DNA of 64,000 nucleotides, from the NCBI RefSeq assembly GCF_022387135.1, contig NZ_CP092462.1, forward strand, positions 2,914,001-2,978,000, read 5' to 3'. The stretch is from Comamonas sp. B21-038. Its GTDB lineage: Bacteria > Pseudomonadota > Gammaproteobacteria > Burkholderiales > Burkholderiaceae_C. Below, piece after piece: positions 46,018 to 55,164 of this stretch (the stretch's first letter is position 1; the number at the start of each line of letters is the position of its first letter). The notes under the pieces were generated by a model that was not told the origin of the DNA, did no database searches, and saw only the letters and a program-made list of their open reading frames with translations. Both the position numbers and the translations under genes were made by a program.

Positions 46018-46755
46018 TCAGTCAAACAGACCCAGGCTGATGCCGTCGCCCAGCGCTGCACCCTCCCACTCCAGCAGCTGCAGCTTGGTGCGCGTGCCGC
46101 CATTGGCCGAGAAGCCGCCGCGCGCGCCATGCGCCGCCAAGATGCGGTGGCAGGGCACCACGGGTGCAAAGGGGTTGGCCCCCAGCGCCTGGCCTACCGC
46201 ACGGGCCATCCCCTTGCCACCCAAGTCGTCGGCAAGCTCACCATAGCTGCGCGTCTGCCCCGGCTCAATGGCCAGTGCCAGCTGGTAGACCGCACGCGAA
46301 AAATCCGGCACCCCATGCCAGTCGAGCACCACATCATCGAGCAGCGGCAAACCGCTGTGCGCGGACCAGCGGTTCAGGGTCAGCAGGCTGCGCAGGTCGC
46401 CCAGCACGGGGGCAGGTGCATCCGGCCAGCGCGCGCTGCCCTCCGGTTCACCGGTCTCCTGGCGCCCGGCCAGCAGCCACTGCACGCCGGCCACCGCCTG
46501 CAAAGCCTGGGCACTCAGATCACCGGGCGCCTGGGCCTGTGGCCACAAGCCCTCGCGGCGCTGGCGGGCATGCTCCAGCAGGCGCATCTGTGTAGCCTCC
46601 AGGCTGGGCTCGGGCAGCCGCAGCGCGACAACGGCTTGCGCACCCCAGGCAATGCCACAAACACCCAGGCGGGTGCGGAACAAGGCATGGCCCGTTTGCG
46701 CAGCATCCCAGGCATCGCCGGGCAGGGAGCGGGAAGAAAGCGGCTCAGTGTTCAT
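46018..46755 (-). CDS. Methylated-DNA-[protein]-cysteine S-methyltransferase, long form
   Basis: 245 residues from ATG 46755 (MNTEPLSSRSLPGD). The C-terminal active-site domain has SRAVYQLALAIEPGQTRSYG, GLGGKGMARAVGQALGANPF and the catalytic PCHRILAAHG (Cys about 200). The N-terminal part (about 140 residues) is longer than in Ogt (second copy at 59104-59637), so the two are not recent duplicates. It moves the alkyl group from O6-alkylguanine to its Cys in a suicide reaction. It lies convergent with the CoA-transferase and shares its terminator region. Confidence 0.9.
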   Translation of the reverse strand: MNTEPLSSRSLPGDAWDAAQTGHALFRTRLGVCGIAWGAQAVVALRLPEPSLEATQMRLLEHARQRREGLWPQAQAPGDLSAQALQAVAGVQWLLAGRQETGEPEGSARWPDAPAPVLGDLRSLLTLNRWSAHSGLPLLDDVVLDWHGVPDFSRAVYQLALAIEPGQTRSYGELADDLGGKGMARAVGQALGANPFAPVVPCHRILAAHGARGGFSANGGTRTKLQLLEWEGAALGDGISLGLFD

Positions 46756-46886
46756 GCCCCGCATCTTGCCCCCACCATGCCAACCCCGCAAGCCGCAGTG
46801 CCACTGTCAGCCTTTGCCGCCCAAGCCGCGCTGCCCCCCGGGCTGACAGGACAATCAAGCCCGTGTTCCCCGATAAGAAGAGCCCC

Positions 46887-47372
46887 ATGACCAACACCCT
46901 GCCAGCCCAGCACGCCGCCATCATGCGCGAGGTGCTGGACAGCGCCCACCGCAACCGCCATCTGCACAAAGGCCGCCCCTTTGCCGCAGCGATTGCCGAT
47001 GATGCGGGCCGCATTCTGGGCCGGGGCGTCAACACCATCAGCCAGACGCAGGACATGACCGGCCACGCCGAGATGGAAGCCATCCGCGACTGCTGCCGCC
47101 AGCGCCAGCTGCCGCATCTGCAGGGGCTGACGGTCTATGCCTCCGGCCACCCCTGCCCCATGTGCCTGGCAGCAATAGTGGCGGGCCGGGCCAAGCAGGT
47201 GTTTTTTGCGTTTGACAATGCCGATGCGGCGCCTTTCGGGCTGTCGAGCGAAGGCGTCTACCAGCGCCTGGGCTTGCAGCTGCAACCGCCGCCACTGCCC
47301 ATCCACCGGCTGAATCTGGGCATCAGCGCAGCGCAGCTCTATGGCGATGCGCCCTGGCCCAGCGCGGGCTGA
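46887..47372 (+). CDS. Nucleoside deaminase family protein (cytidine/deoxycytidylate deaminase fold)
   Basis: 161 residues from ATG 46887, with AAGAAGAG before it; a GTG at 46863 would add eight residues. Zinc-site motifs are GHAEMEAIRDCC (HAE) and SGHPCPMCLAAI (PCxxC). These are shared by guanine deaminase, tRNA-adenosine deaminase and cytosine deaminase, so the substrate is open. It would hydrolyse an amino group from a base or nucleoside with bound Zn. It starts 131 bases from the divergent MGMT gene. Confidence 0.88.
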   Translation: MTNTLPAQHAAIMREVLDSAHRNRHLHKGRPFAAAIADDAGRILGRGVNTISQTQDMTGHAEMEAIRDCCRQRQLPHLQGLTVYASGHPCPMCLAAIVAGRAKQVFFAFDNADAAPFGLSSEGVYQRLGLQLQPPPLPIHRLNLGISAAQLYGDAPWPSAG

Positions 47373-47474
47373 CAAGCGCCTTACCTGGCCTTCGCGCTTT
47401 GCGCTGGCTTTACGTCTGCCCCTTATGATCGGGCAGCTATTTTTGGCGGCCATGCCGCCCTTCCCTCCGCTTGC

Positions 47475-49007
47475 ATGACCCCGCCTTCTGCCCCGCCCCC
47501 TGCCGTTGACCGCCAAGCACTGCGCTGGATTGCTGCGCTGTTTGTACTGGTCATGGCCAGCCGCCTGCTGGCCTCGCACGGCGTGTCCTGGGACCAGAAC
47601 GAGCAGCTGGTCTGGTCCCAGCAACTGGCGCTGGGCTATGGGCCCCAGCCGCCGCTCTACACCTGGCTGCAATGGGGCCTGGTGGGGGTGCTGGGCCCGA
47701 GCACCCTGGCCGTGGTGCTGCTGAAAAACAGCCTGATCGCGCTGAGCTTTGTCTTTATGCTGCTGGCCGCACGCCAGGTGCTGCCCGCGCGCCAGGCCTG
47801 GCTGGCCGCTGCCGGCATGACCTGGCTGCCCGGCATTGCCTGGCAGTTGCTGCGCGACCAGACCCATACGGTGATGCTGACCTGCGCCATCTGCGCCACC
47901 TGGTGGCTGCTGCTGCGCCAGTTGCGCCAGCCGCGCCCGCTGGGCTTTGTCTACCTGGGCCTCGTCGTCGCCTGGGGCATGCTGTCCAAGTACAGCTACC
48001 TGCTGGTCGCCGTCACCCTGCTGGCGGCCTGCCTGAGCATGGCCAGCACGCGCCGCGCACTGTTGTCGCGCGGCTGGTGGCTCACGCCGCTGATCAGCAT
48101 CGCGCTGGTCGCCCCCCATGCCTGGTGGGTGCTGGAGCACTGGCAAGCGGCCAGCGGCGCCACCCTGGACAAGCTGCATCCAGCAGAGACCAGCTCCTAC
48201 CTCAGCGGCCTGGCCCACGGCCTGCGGGATCTGCTGGCCTTTTTGCTGCTGGCGGTGCTGCCCTTGCTGCTGATGGCGCGCTGGACCAGTGGGCGCTTTT
48301 GGCAACAGCGCGCTGCTGCCACCGGCGCTGTCAATCACAGCCCCACGCCTGACTGGCTGGTGCCGCTGCTGCGCCGCTATATGGCGCTGGTGGCGGGCGC
48401 GTTGGTGCTGATGGCGCTGGCGGGTGCGGCCAAGTTCGATGGCCGCTGGATCCAGCCGCTGCTGCTCATTTTTCCTCTCTACATGCTGGCCCGCTGGCCG
48501 GCGCTCGCGCAGTCGGACATAAGCCGCCGGCGCTATCTGCTGGCCTGTCTGGGCATGCTGGTGCTGGTCTGGTCGCTGGCGTTGCTGGCGCCGCTGCGCG
48601 ATGCCAAGCGCGGCAAGGGCGACCGCCTCAACTGGCAGCTGGACCTGATTGCCAACACCTTGCGCCAGGCCGGCTACCAAGGCCAGGGCATGGTGCTGGC
48701 TGAGCACCACACCACCGGCGGCGTGATGCGCATTCTGTTCCCCCAGGCCAAGATCGTGGTCTGCGATGCAGACGAGCCGGGCTTCCATAAGGACTGCGCC
48801 TGGCAGGCCGCTGAAAGCGCCCGCCGCCAGCACCTGCCCTGGCTGCAGGTCTCCACCGAGGACCCGGCGCCCGATGCCTGGTGGTGGGCCGCCTGGCCCG
48901 TCGATGCGATGCTGCAGGTGCAAGAGGCCGAGCTGCCCTACCGCTGGACCGATCCGGCACGTGCGCAGATGCAGATGAACTTTGTGGTGTCTCCGGCGGG
49001 CAGATAA
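47475..49007 (+). CDS. GT39-type (ArnT-like) membrane glycosyltransferase
   Basis: 510 residues with about nine to ten membrane helices followed by a periplasmic C-terminal domain from about residue 375. The first loop has SWDQNEQLVW with an acidic pair, as in GT39/ArnT enzymes that use a lipid-linked sugar donor. The next helices (PLYTWLQWGLVGVLG, LLAARQVLP) are family-like. The acceptor is unknown. The last part (VVCDADEPGFHKDCAWQ) looks like an extracytoplasmic domain. No ARN-type operon is near. Confidence 0.8.
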   Translation: MTPPSAPPPAVDRQALRWIAALFVLVMASRLLASHGVSWDQNEQLVWSQQLALGYGPQPPLYTWLQWGLVGVLGPSTLAVVLLKNSLIALSFVFMLLAARQVLPARQAWLAAAGMTWLPGIAWQLLRDQTHTVMLTCAICATWWLLLRQLRQPRPLGFVYLGLVVAWGMLSKYSYLLVAVTLLAACLSMASTRRALLSRGWWLTPLISIALVAPHAWWVLEHWQAASGATLDKLHPAETSSYLSGLAHGLRDLLAFLLLAVLPLLLMARWTSGRFWQQRAAATGAVNHSPTPDWLVPLLRRYMALVAGALVLMALAGAAKFDGRWIQPLLLIFPLYMLARWPALAQSDISRRRYLLACLGMLVLVWSLALLAPLRDAKRGKGDRLNWQLDLIANTLRQAGYQGQGMVLAEHHTTGGVMRILFPQAKIVVCDADEPGFHKDCAWQAAESARRQHLPWLQVSTEDPAPDAWWWAAWPVDAMLQVQEAELPYRWTDPARAQMQMNFVVSPAGR

Positions 49008-49057
49008 ACAGCGCACGGCGCCACTAAGATCTGGCCATTTCCCTCGCCGCCCAGACC

Positions 49058-49855
49058 ATGACCGACACCGCCGCCATCGCCCAAGAGCACTGGATCGGCC
49101 TGCCCCCACAGGGCCGGCTGTATGCCAAAACCTGGACCCCGGGCACCACGCACAAAGCGCCACTGGTGCTGCTGCATGACTCGCTGGGTTCAGTCGCGCT
49201 GTGGCGCGATTTTCCGGCGCAGCTGGCCCAGGCCACGGGACGGCAGGTGATCGCCTATGACCGCCTTGGCTTTGGCCAATCGGATGCGCGCAGCGGCACG
49301 CTGTCGGCGCAGTTTGTGGCTGAAGAGGCGGAGCTTTACTTCCCCATTGTGCGCCAGCATCTGGGCCTGGATCGCTTTGCGTTGCTGGGCCATAGCGTGG
49401 GTGGCGGCATGGGCATTGCGATAGCCGCCGGCGCGGGCCAGGCCTGCACGGCGCTGGTGACCATCGCCGCCCAGGCCTTTGTCGAAGACCGCACGCGTGC
49501 GGGCATTGCCGAGGCCCGCGCGCTGTTCCAGGACGCTGCGCAATTGGAGCGCCTGGCCAAATACCACGGCAGCAAGGCACGCTGGGTCGTGGATGCCTGG
49601 ACGGAGACCTGGCTCAGCCCCGCGTTTAGCGATTGGAACGTGGACGCCTGGCTGCCCCGCCTGCAATGCCCCCTGCTCGCCATCCATGGTGAGCTGGATG
49701 AATACGGCAGCACCGCGCATCCCGAGCGCATTGCCCGCCAAGCCGGCGGCAGTGGCCAGACCGAGATCATCGCCGGCGCCCACCATGTGCCGCACCGCGA
49801 AATGGCCGAGCAGGTGCTCGGCCGGGTGCGTGCTTTTCTGGCGCAGGCCGGCTAG
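49058..49855 (+). CDS. Alpha/beta hydrolase
   Basis: 265 residues. Strand-turn motifs are LVLLHDSLGSVALWRDF and VIAYDRLGFGQSDARSG. The nucleophile elbow is LLGHSVGGGMG (Ser about 112), the acid lies near LAIHGELDEYG and the His in GAHHVPHREM. The substrate is unknown; the shape fits carboxylesterase or haloalkane-dehalogenase-like hydrolases. The start at 49058 begins MTDTAAIAQEHWIG. It follows the glycosyltransferase by 50 bases and may be co-transcribed. Confidence 0.9.
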   Translation: MTDTAAIAQEHWIGLPPQGRLYAKTWTPGTTHKAPLVLLHDSLGSVALWRDFPAQLAQATGRQVIAYDRLGFGQSDARSGTLSAQFVAEEAELYFPIVRQHLGLDRFALLGHSVGGGMGIAIAAGAGQACTALVTIAAQAFVEDRTRAGIAEARALFQDAAQLERLAKYHGSKARWVVDAWTETWLSPAFSDWNVDAWLPRLQCPLLAIHGELDEYGSTAHPERIARQAGGSGQTEIIAGAHHVPHREMAEQVLGRVRAFLAQAG

Positions 49856-49874
49856 ACCTGCGTTTGGCTTTTGA

Positions 49875-50534
49875 TTAATAAGCGACCGTGAAGCGGGCCT
49901 TGCTGTGCAGATGCTGCTCCAGCGCATCGACCAGGGCCACCGCCAAATCCGCCGCCGAGATATCGCCAGGGCTGCCATCGGCTTGCCACAGCGGCTCGTC
50001 CTTGCCGGTGCGGTACTGGCCAGTGCGGCCCTGGCTTTGCGCGGCTGATCCGCCATGGAAGCCGACTGGCGGGCTCAGCACGGTCCAGTCCAGCGCGGTC
50101 TCTTTTTGCAGCGCGCTGTACATGTCGCGGGCCGCACTGGCTCCGGGCTTGATGGCGGCTGGGAACTCGGGCGAATCCACCAGCTGCTGGCCGTTCACAT
50201 ACAGGCTGCCTGCGCCGCCCACCACCAGGTAGCGGGCCACACCGGCCGCGCGGGTGCCAGCCTCGATGGCCTGCGAGCCCTTGAGGAAGTCCTCGTAGAT
50301 ATTCGGGTTGGTCCAGCCTGCGTTGTAGGCCGATAGCACGGCATCGCTGCCGGTGGCCGCCTTTTGCACCACGGCCGCATCCATCACATCCCCCTGCAGC
50401 ACTTGCAGATGCGGGCGGGGCTTGAGCTTGGCGGGGTCGCGCACCAGGGCCACCACCTCGTGGCCGCGCTGCAGCAGTTCATCAAGCAGTGCAGCGCCTA
50501 CAAAACCGGTCGATCCAATCAGTGTGACTTTCAT
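49875..50534 (-). CDS. NmrA/SDR-like NAD(P)-binding oxidoreductase
   Basis: 219 residues from ATG 50534. A Rossmann dinucleotide loop is at the start: MKVTLIGSTGFVGAALLDEL (G-x-x-G-x-x-G) with VVALVRDPAKLK as the cofactor-specificity strand. The YLVVGGAGSLYVNG and LDWTVLSPPVGFHG segments are typical of NAD(P)H-binding proteins of the NmrA type. It is divergent from the LysR gene, which probably regulates it. A longer frame to 51545 lies over the LysR gene and is a shadow. Confidence 0.9.
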   Translation of the reverse strand: MKVTLIGSTGFVGAALLDELLQRGHEVVALVRDPAKLKPRPHLQVLQGDVMDAAVVQKAATGSDAVLSAYNAGWTNPNIYEDFLKGSQAIEAGTRAAGVARYLVVGGAGSLYVNGQQLVDSPEFPAAIKPGASAARDMYSALQKETALDWTVLSPPVGFHGGSAAQSQGRTGQYRTGKDEPLWQADGSPGDISAADLAVALVDALEQHLHSKARFTVAY

Positions 50535-50666
50535 CGTATTTCCTTTGCATGGACAAAGGCGGGCAGCCTCTGCGCCACGCCATGACCACACTGTATGGCG
50601 AAGAAGTGGCATTGATAATCCCTCCCATCCAAGCATTTCTTTGAAGCTGTGCTTCATAATCTGGCG

Positions 50667-51569
50667 ATGGAAGACCTCAAGCGCATGGCTATTTTTGCGA
50701 CCGTGGTCGAGCAAGGCTCGATGACGGCCGCCGCACGCCTGCTGGGCATGAGCGCCTCGGCGGTGAGCCAGCAGGTGCGCCACCTGGAAGCCCAGGCGGG
50801 CCTGCCGCTGATGCATCGCACCACGCGCAGACTGAGCCTGTCCGATGCCGGGCAGCGCTTTTATGCACAGTGCGCAGTGATGCTGCAGGCCGCACGCCAG
50901 GCCCGCGCCGAGCTCGATGCCGAGCGCGACGAGCCAGTGGGCGAGCTGCGCATTGCCGCCGTGCTGGGCCTGGCCGCACCACTGGGCCGGGCGCTGGCAC
51001 CGTTGCTGCATGCCCACCCGCAGCTGCGGCTGCAACTGCTGCTCGATGAATCGCACAGCGACCTGGTAGCAGAGCGGGTGGACATCGCCATCCGCCTGGG
51101 CGAGCTGCCCGACTCCCACTGGGTGGCCCGCCCGCTGGGCACCTTGCCCTGGTGGATATGCGCCGCCCCCGCGCTGGCGCAAGGCAGGCCGGTGCCGCAA
51201 CACCCGCAGGCCTTGCAGGCCTGGCCCTGGATGGCGCGCAACATCGGCAAGACCACCAGCGCCAGCATGCAGCTGCAGCACCGCCACAGCGGCGAGGTGG
51301 TCATGCTGCACACGGCGCCACGCATCATCAGCAACCAGCAGTACGCGCTGCAACAGCTGTGCAGCGAGGGGCTGGGCCTGGCGCGGCTGTTTTCGCTCGA
51401 AGTGGCTGACCAGGTGCGCAGCGGCCAGCTGCTGCGCCTGCTGCCCGACTGGGACTGCGGCAGCCTGCGCATCTCCGCCCTCACCCCCGAGCGCCAGGCG
51501 CTGCCTGCACGGGTGCGGCTGGCGCTGGCCACCTTGCAGGCCCACTTTGCGCCGCTGGCGCTGTCCTGA
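50667..51569 (+). CDS. LysR-family regulator divergent from the NmrA-like gene
   Basis: 300 residues from ATG 50667 (MEDLKRMAIFATVVEQGS); a TTG 18 bases earlier is possible. The DNA-binding domain holds SMTAAARLLGMSASAVSQQV (helix-turn-helix) and RLSLSDAGQRFY. The effector domain follows (ELRIAAVLGLAAPLGRALAP). It is of the CrgA/AaeR-like LysR type. The NmrA-like gene reads away from it across 132 bases, the common control arrangement. Confidence 0.92.
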   Translation: MEDLKRMAIFATVVEQGSMTAAARLLGMSASAVSQQVRHLEAQAGLPLMHRTTRRLSLSDAGQRFYAQCAVMLQAARQARAELDAERDEPVGELRIAAVLGLAAPLGRALAPLLHAHPQLRLQLLLDESHSDLVAERVDIAIRLGELPDSHWVARPLGTLPWWICAAPALAQGRPVPQHPQALQAWPWMARNIGKTTSASMQLQHRHSGEVVMLHTAPRIISNQQYALQQLCSEGLGLARLFSLEVADQVRSGQLLRLLPDWDCGSLRISALTPERQALPARVRLALATLQAHFAPLALS

Positions 51570-51733
51570 AGCGCGTTGCCTGGCCGCCCTGAGCGGGCGC
51601 TTGCACCTTCGCTGTTGCCTAAAAAGAACGTGAGGGGCAGCGGTGGTTTTGGCAAATACGCAAGAATCCTCCCTTGGTGGTCGGTGTACTGCCTGGATCC
51701 CTATCGCTGCGCGTACCCCGCGCGGCCTATTAA

Positions 51734-51757
51734 ACCGCCGTGTATCCGGACGGCGGT
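51734..51757. promoter_or_regulatory. Inverted repeat upstream of the PhnD-like gene
   Basis: ACCGCCGT and ACGGCGGT with an 8-base spacer, 21 bases before the ATG of the binding protein. It may be an operator or a leader hairpin. No protein can be named. Confidence 0.45.
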
Positions 51758-51778
51758 GGCTTAACGAACGGAAGCTTT

Positions 51779-52663
51779 ATGACCCACTCTACCGCTCGCC
51801 GCTCGGCGCTGCGTGGCCTGTCGCTGGCCGCGCTCACCCTCTCCAGCCTGGCAAGCTTCAGTGCCCATGCAGACACCCCAGCGGTGCTGCGCGTATCTGC
51901 CATCCCCGACGAGGCACCCACGGAGCTGCAGCGCAAGTTCAAGCCGCTGGGCGAGTACCTGTCGCAGGCGACGGGCATGAAGGTGGTGTTCACGCCGGTG
52001 TCCGACTATGCGGCGGTGGTTGAATCCCTGGCCACCAGGAAGCTGGACCTGGCCTGGCTGGGCGGCTTTACCTATGTGCAGGCAAAGATCCGCACCAATG
52101 GCACGGCCATCCCGATCGTGCAGCGCGCCGAAGACGCGGTGTTCACCAGCAAGTTCATCACGGCCGACCCCAGCATCCAGACCCTGGCCGACCTCAAGGG
52201 CAAGACCTTCGCGTTTGGCGCGCCTTCGTCCACCTCGGGCAGCCTGATGCCTCGCTACTTTCTGCTGCAGGACGGCCTGAACCCGGAAAAGGACTTCAAG
52301 ACCGTGGCCTACTCGGGCGCGCATGACGCCACCGTGGCCTTTGTGGCGGCCGGCAAGGCCGAGGCCGGCGTGCTCAATACGTCGGTATGGGACAAGCTGG
52401 TCGAGACCAAGAAGGTGGACACCAGCAAGGTGCGCGTGTTCGCCACCACCCCCACCTACTTTGACTACAACTGGACCGTGCGCGGCGACCTGGACCCGGC
52501 CATCATCAAGAAGCTGACCGATGCCTTCCTGGCGCTGGACCCTGCCAAGCCCGAGCACAAGGCCATCATGGATTTGCAGCGCGCCTCCAAGTTCATCCCG
52601 ACCAAGCCCGAGAACTATGCCGGCACCGAAGCGGCTGCCAAGTCTGCCGGCCTGCTCAAGTAA
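51779..52663 (+). CDS. PhnD-like ABC transporter substrate-binding protein (possible selenate/phosphonate-type)
   Basis: 294 residues from ATG 51779, preceded by GGAAG. The signal peptide spans about residues 1-32 and ends FSAHA-DT. It contains ARRSALRG, a weak twin-arginine-like pattern. The mature protein is of the PhnD/PtxB type: LRVSAIPDEAPTELQRKFKP, DLAWLGGFTYVQAK and GSLMPRYFLLQDGLN. The IPDEAPTEL start and WLGGFTYVQ match my memory of the family that NCBI names putative selenate transporter binding protein; phosphonate or phosphite are alternatives. ATPase and permease follow. Confidence 0.85.
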   Translation: MTHSTARRSALRGLSLAALTLSSLASFSAHADTPAVLRVSAIPDEAPTELQRKFKPLGEYLSQATGMKVVFTPVSDYAAVVESLATRKLDLAWLGGFTYVQAKIRTNGTAIPIVQRAEDAVFTSKFITADPSIQTLADLKGKTFAFGAPSSTSGSLMPRYFLLQDGLNPEKDFKTVAYSGAHDATVAFVAAGKAEAGVLNTSVWDKLVETKKVDTSKVRVFATTPTYFDYNWTVRGDLDPAIIKKLTDAFLALDPAKPEHKAIMDLQRASKFIPTKPENYAGTEAAAKSAGLLK

Positions 52664-52737
52664 GGGGCCGCCGGGCATGGGCACTGCTGCAGGGCCCATG
52701 CCGCCTGCCTCTGCTGCACTTTTCCAGCATTTGATCC

Positions 52738-53586
52738 ATGAGCTTTGTGCTTGACGATGTGGGCCTGACCCACACCAATGGTTTTGTCGCACTCGCGGGC
52801 ATTCGCCTGTCGGCGGCCCAGGGCGAGAGCATTGCGCTGATCGGCCCCTCCGGCGCGGGCAAGACCTCGCTGCTGACGGCCATCGGCACCGCCCACCTGC
52901 CCAGCAGCGGCCGCATGCAGGTGCTCGGCCAGGCCTTGCCGGCGGCGCCTGCCACCCCCTCCGTGCGCGAGCTCAAAGCGCTGCGCAGCCTGATTGGCAC
53001 CGTGCACCAGAGCGCGCCCATTGCGCTGCGCCAGCGTGTGGTCACCGCCGTGCTGGCCGGCCGCCTGGGCCAGTGGCCGCTGTGGAAGGCGCTGGCATCG
53101 CTGGCCTACCCGCAAGACATCGCCGGCGCCCGCGAGGCCCTGGAGCGTGTGCAGATGGAGGACAAGCTCTTTGCGCGCTGCGACCAGCTCTCCGGCGGCC
53201 AGTTGCAGCGCGTGGGCATTGCCCGGGTGCTCTACCAGCAGGCCCGGCTGATTTTGGCCGATGAGCCGGTCTCCGCACTCGACCCGGCGCTGTCGCTGGC
53301 CACCGTGCAGCTGCTGGTGCAGGAAGCGGCTGCGCGCCAGGCCACCTTGGTGGCCAGCCTGCATGCGGTGGACCTGGCCCTCCGCTGCTTTGCACGCATT
53401 GTCGGCATCCGCGGTGGCCGGATTGCCTTTGACCTGCCCGCTGCACAGGTGAGCCAGGCACAGCTCCAGGCCCTGTATGCCCATGCCGATGGCAGTGCGG
53501 CCGCATTGCCCACGCTGGGCAGCATGGGCAGCGCCACGCCGCAAGTGCTGTCCAGCCCGGCAGCTGAAGTGATCACATGCCGCTGA
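52738..53586 (+). CDS. PhnC-like ABC transporter ATP-binding protein
   Basis: 282 residues. Walker A is GPSGAGKTS (about 36-44), the Q-loop GTVHQSAP lies near 89-96, the ABC signature is [15 protein letters not shown] (about 155) and Walker [13 protein letters not shown]. The His switch is SLHAVDLA. It belongs to the PhnC type of importer ATPase. It starts about 75 bases after the binding-protein gene and overlaps the permease gene by ten bases, so the three are one operon. Confidence 0.92.
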   Translation: MSFVLDDVGLTHTNGFVALAGIRLSAAQGESIALIGPSGAGKTSLLTAIGTAHLPSSGRMQVLGQALPAAPATPSVRELKALRSLIGTVHQSAPIALRQRVVTAVLAGRLGQWPLWKALASLAYPQDIAGAREALERVQMEDKLFARCDQLSGGQLQRVGIARVLYQQARLILADEPVSALDPALSLATVQLLVQEAAARQATLVASLHAVDLALRCFARIVGIRGGRIAFDLPAAQVSQAQLQALYAHADGSAAALPTLGSMGSATPQVLSSPAAEVITCR

Positions 53587-55151
53587 TGCCTGCCGCTGCC
53601 GCGCACACGCATCGCCGCGATCCCGCTGCCCGTGGCCGGCTCATCGCGCTGCTGCTGGCGGCCGTAGTGCTATGGCCGATACTGCAGACCTCGGGCTTCT
53701 CGCTGGCGCCGTTTTTTGACAGCAACAATCTCAAAGTGGTCGGCGGCTTTCTGGCCCAGTTTCTGCCGCCCGAGAGCAGCCAGGAGTTTCTGGGCTACCT
53801 GGGCCAGGCCAGCCTGGAGACCCTGGCCATTGCCACCGCCGGCATGGCGCTGGCACTGCTGCTGGCGCTGCCGCTGTCCTACCTGGCGAGCGGCGCTGCG
53901 CGCGAGAAAGTCAGCCTCAACCCCCTTACCCGCGGCGTGCTGACCATTCTGCGCGGCGTGCCCGAGCTGGTCTGGGCGCTGGTGTTTGTGCGGGTGTTTG
54001 GCCTGGGCCCCGCCGCTGGCGTGCTGGCCCTGGGCCTGACCTATGGCGGCATGCTAGCCAAGGTGTATGCCGAGATTCTGGAATCCACCGACCCGGCCCC
54101 CGCCCGCGCCCTGCGCGCCAGTGGCGCAGGTCGCCTGCAGGCCCTGCTCTACGGCAGCCTGCCGCAAGCTGCGCGTGAGCTGACCTCGTACACCGTCTAC
54201 CGCTGGGAATGCGCGATCCGCGCCTCGGTGGTGATGGGCTTTGTGGGCGCGGGTGGCCTGGGCCAGCTGATGGACCAGGCGATGAAGATGCTCAATGGCG
54301 GCGAGGTCGCCAGCATCTTGCTGGCCTTCATGCTGCTCGTGGCGCTGGCCGATCTGCTGTCCTGGTGGCTGCGCCGCGCGCTCGATACGCCGCCAGCGGC
54401 CCGTGCGCTGCCTTTTGGCTGGCGCAGCGCGGCCATGCTGCTGCTCGGCGGCATCGGCCTGTGGGCCAGCTTCTGGCTGCTCGGCATCGACTGGTCCGCG
54501 CTGTTCAGCCGCGATGCGCTGCAATCGATGGGCAGCTTCGTGGCCGGTTTTTTCTCGCCCGACCTGAGCGCCGCCTGGCTGCGCAAGGTGGCCCAAGGGT
54601 TGTGGGAGACCCTGGCCATCTCCGTTATCGGCAGCCTGCTGGCGGCCATGGCCGGGCTGCTGCTGGCCTTGCCGCGCTGGCGCGCACCCTGGAACGCGCT
54701 GCTCAACCTGCTGCGCTCGGTGCCCGAGCTGGTCTGGGCGACGATCACCGTGCTGGCGGTGGGCCTGGGCCCGTTTGCCGGCGCGCTGGCGCTGGCCTTG
54801 CACACGGCCGGGGTGCTGGGCCGGCTCTATGCCGAGGCCTTGCAGAATACGCCTACCGCTCCCGCCCGGGCGCTGCGCCTGGCCGGCAGCAGCCGCCTGC
54901 TGGCCTTTTGCTACGGCACGCTGCCAGCGGCCGCGCCGCAGTTGCTGGCCTACACCCTGTACCGCTGGGAGATGAACATCCGCATGGCGGCCATCCTCGG
55001 CTTTGTCGGCGCTGGTGGCCTGGGCCAGCTGCTGTATGTCGAACTCTCGCTGTTCCACTACGCGCAGGCCAGCACCGTCATCATTGCCATGCTGCTGCTG
55101 AGCATGGTGGTGGACTGGAGCAGTGCCGCGCTGCGCCGCGCGATGCGCTGA
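53577..55151 (+). CDS. PhnE-like ABC permease, tandem fusion of two permease domains
   Basis: 524 residues, about twice a normal PhnE. Two similar halves each contain a binding-protein-dependent transport domain. The first reads [18 protein letters not shown] and [20 protein letters not shown]; the second has [18 protein letters not shown] and [20 protein letters not shown]. The halves are parallel, so a single gene encodes both halves of the channel. About 12 membrane helices are seen. The gene overlaps the ATPase gene by ten bases. The PepSY gene follows 13 bases later. Confidence 0.92.
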   Translation: MPLMPAAAAHTHRRDPAARGRLIALLLAAVVLWPILQTSGFSLAPFFDSNNLKVVGGFLAQFLPPESSQEFLGYLGQASLETLAIATAGMALALLLALPLSYLASGAAREKVSLNPLTRGVLTILRGVPELVWALVFVRVFGLGPAAGVLALGLTYGGMLAKVYAEILESTDPAPARALRASGAGRLQALLYGSLPQAARELTSYTVYRWECAIRASVVMGFVGAGGLGQLMDQAMKMLNGGEVASILLAFMLLVALADLLSWWLRRALDTPPAARALPFGWRSAAMLLLGGIGLWASFWLLGIDWSALFSRDALQSMGSFVAGFFSPDLSAAWLRKVAQGLWETLAISVIGSLLAAMAGLLLALPRWRAPWNALLNLLRSVPELVWATITVLAVGLGPFAGALALALHTAGVLGRLYAEALQNTPTAPARALRLAGSSRLLAFCYGTLPAAAPQLLAYTLYRWEMNIRMAAILGFVGAGGLGQLLYVELSLFHYAQASTVIIAMLLLSMVVDWSSAALRRAMR

Positions 55152-55164
55152 ACCCCCATCCCTG

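Noticed and set aside
46752-49580. Minus-strand open frame of about 940 codons
   Set aside because: It lies over the deaminase, GT39 and hydrolase genes and is Pro/Gln/His-rich, typical of a shadow in GC-rich DNA.
50535-51545. Extension of the NmrA-like gene upstream
   Set aside because: The added part overlaps the LysR gene. The Rossmann motif begins at MKVTLIG, so the start is at 50534.
51779-51874. Twin-arginine signal on the PhnD-like protein
   Set aside because: There is an Arg-Arg, but the following residues (Ser-Ala-Leu-Arg) do not fit the Tat consensus well; a normal Sec signal is as likely.
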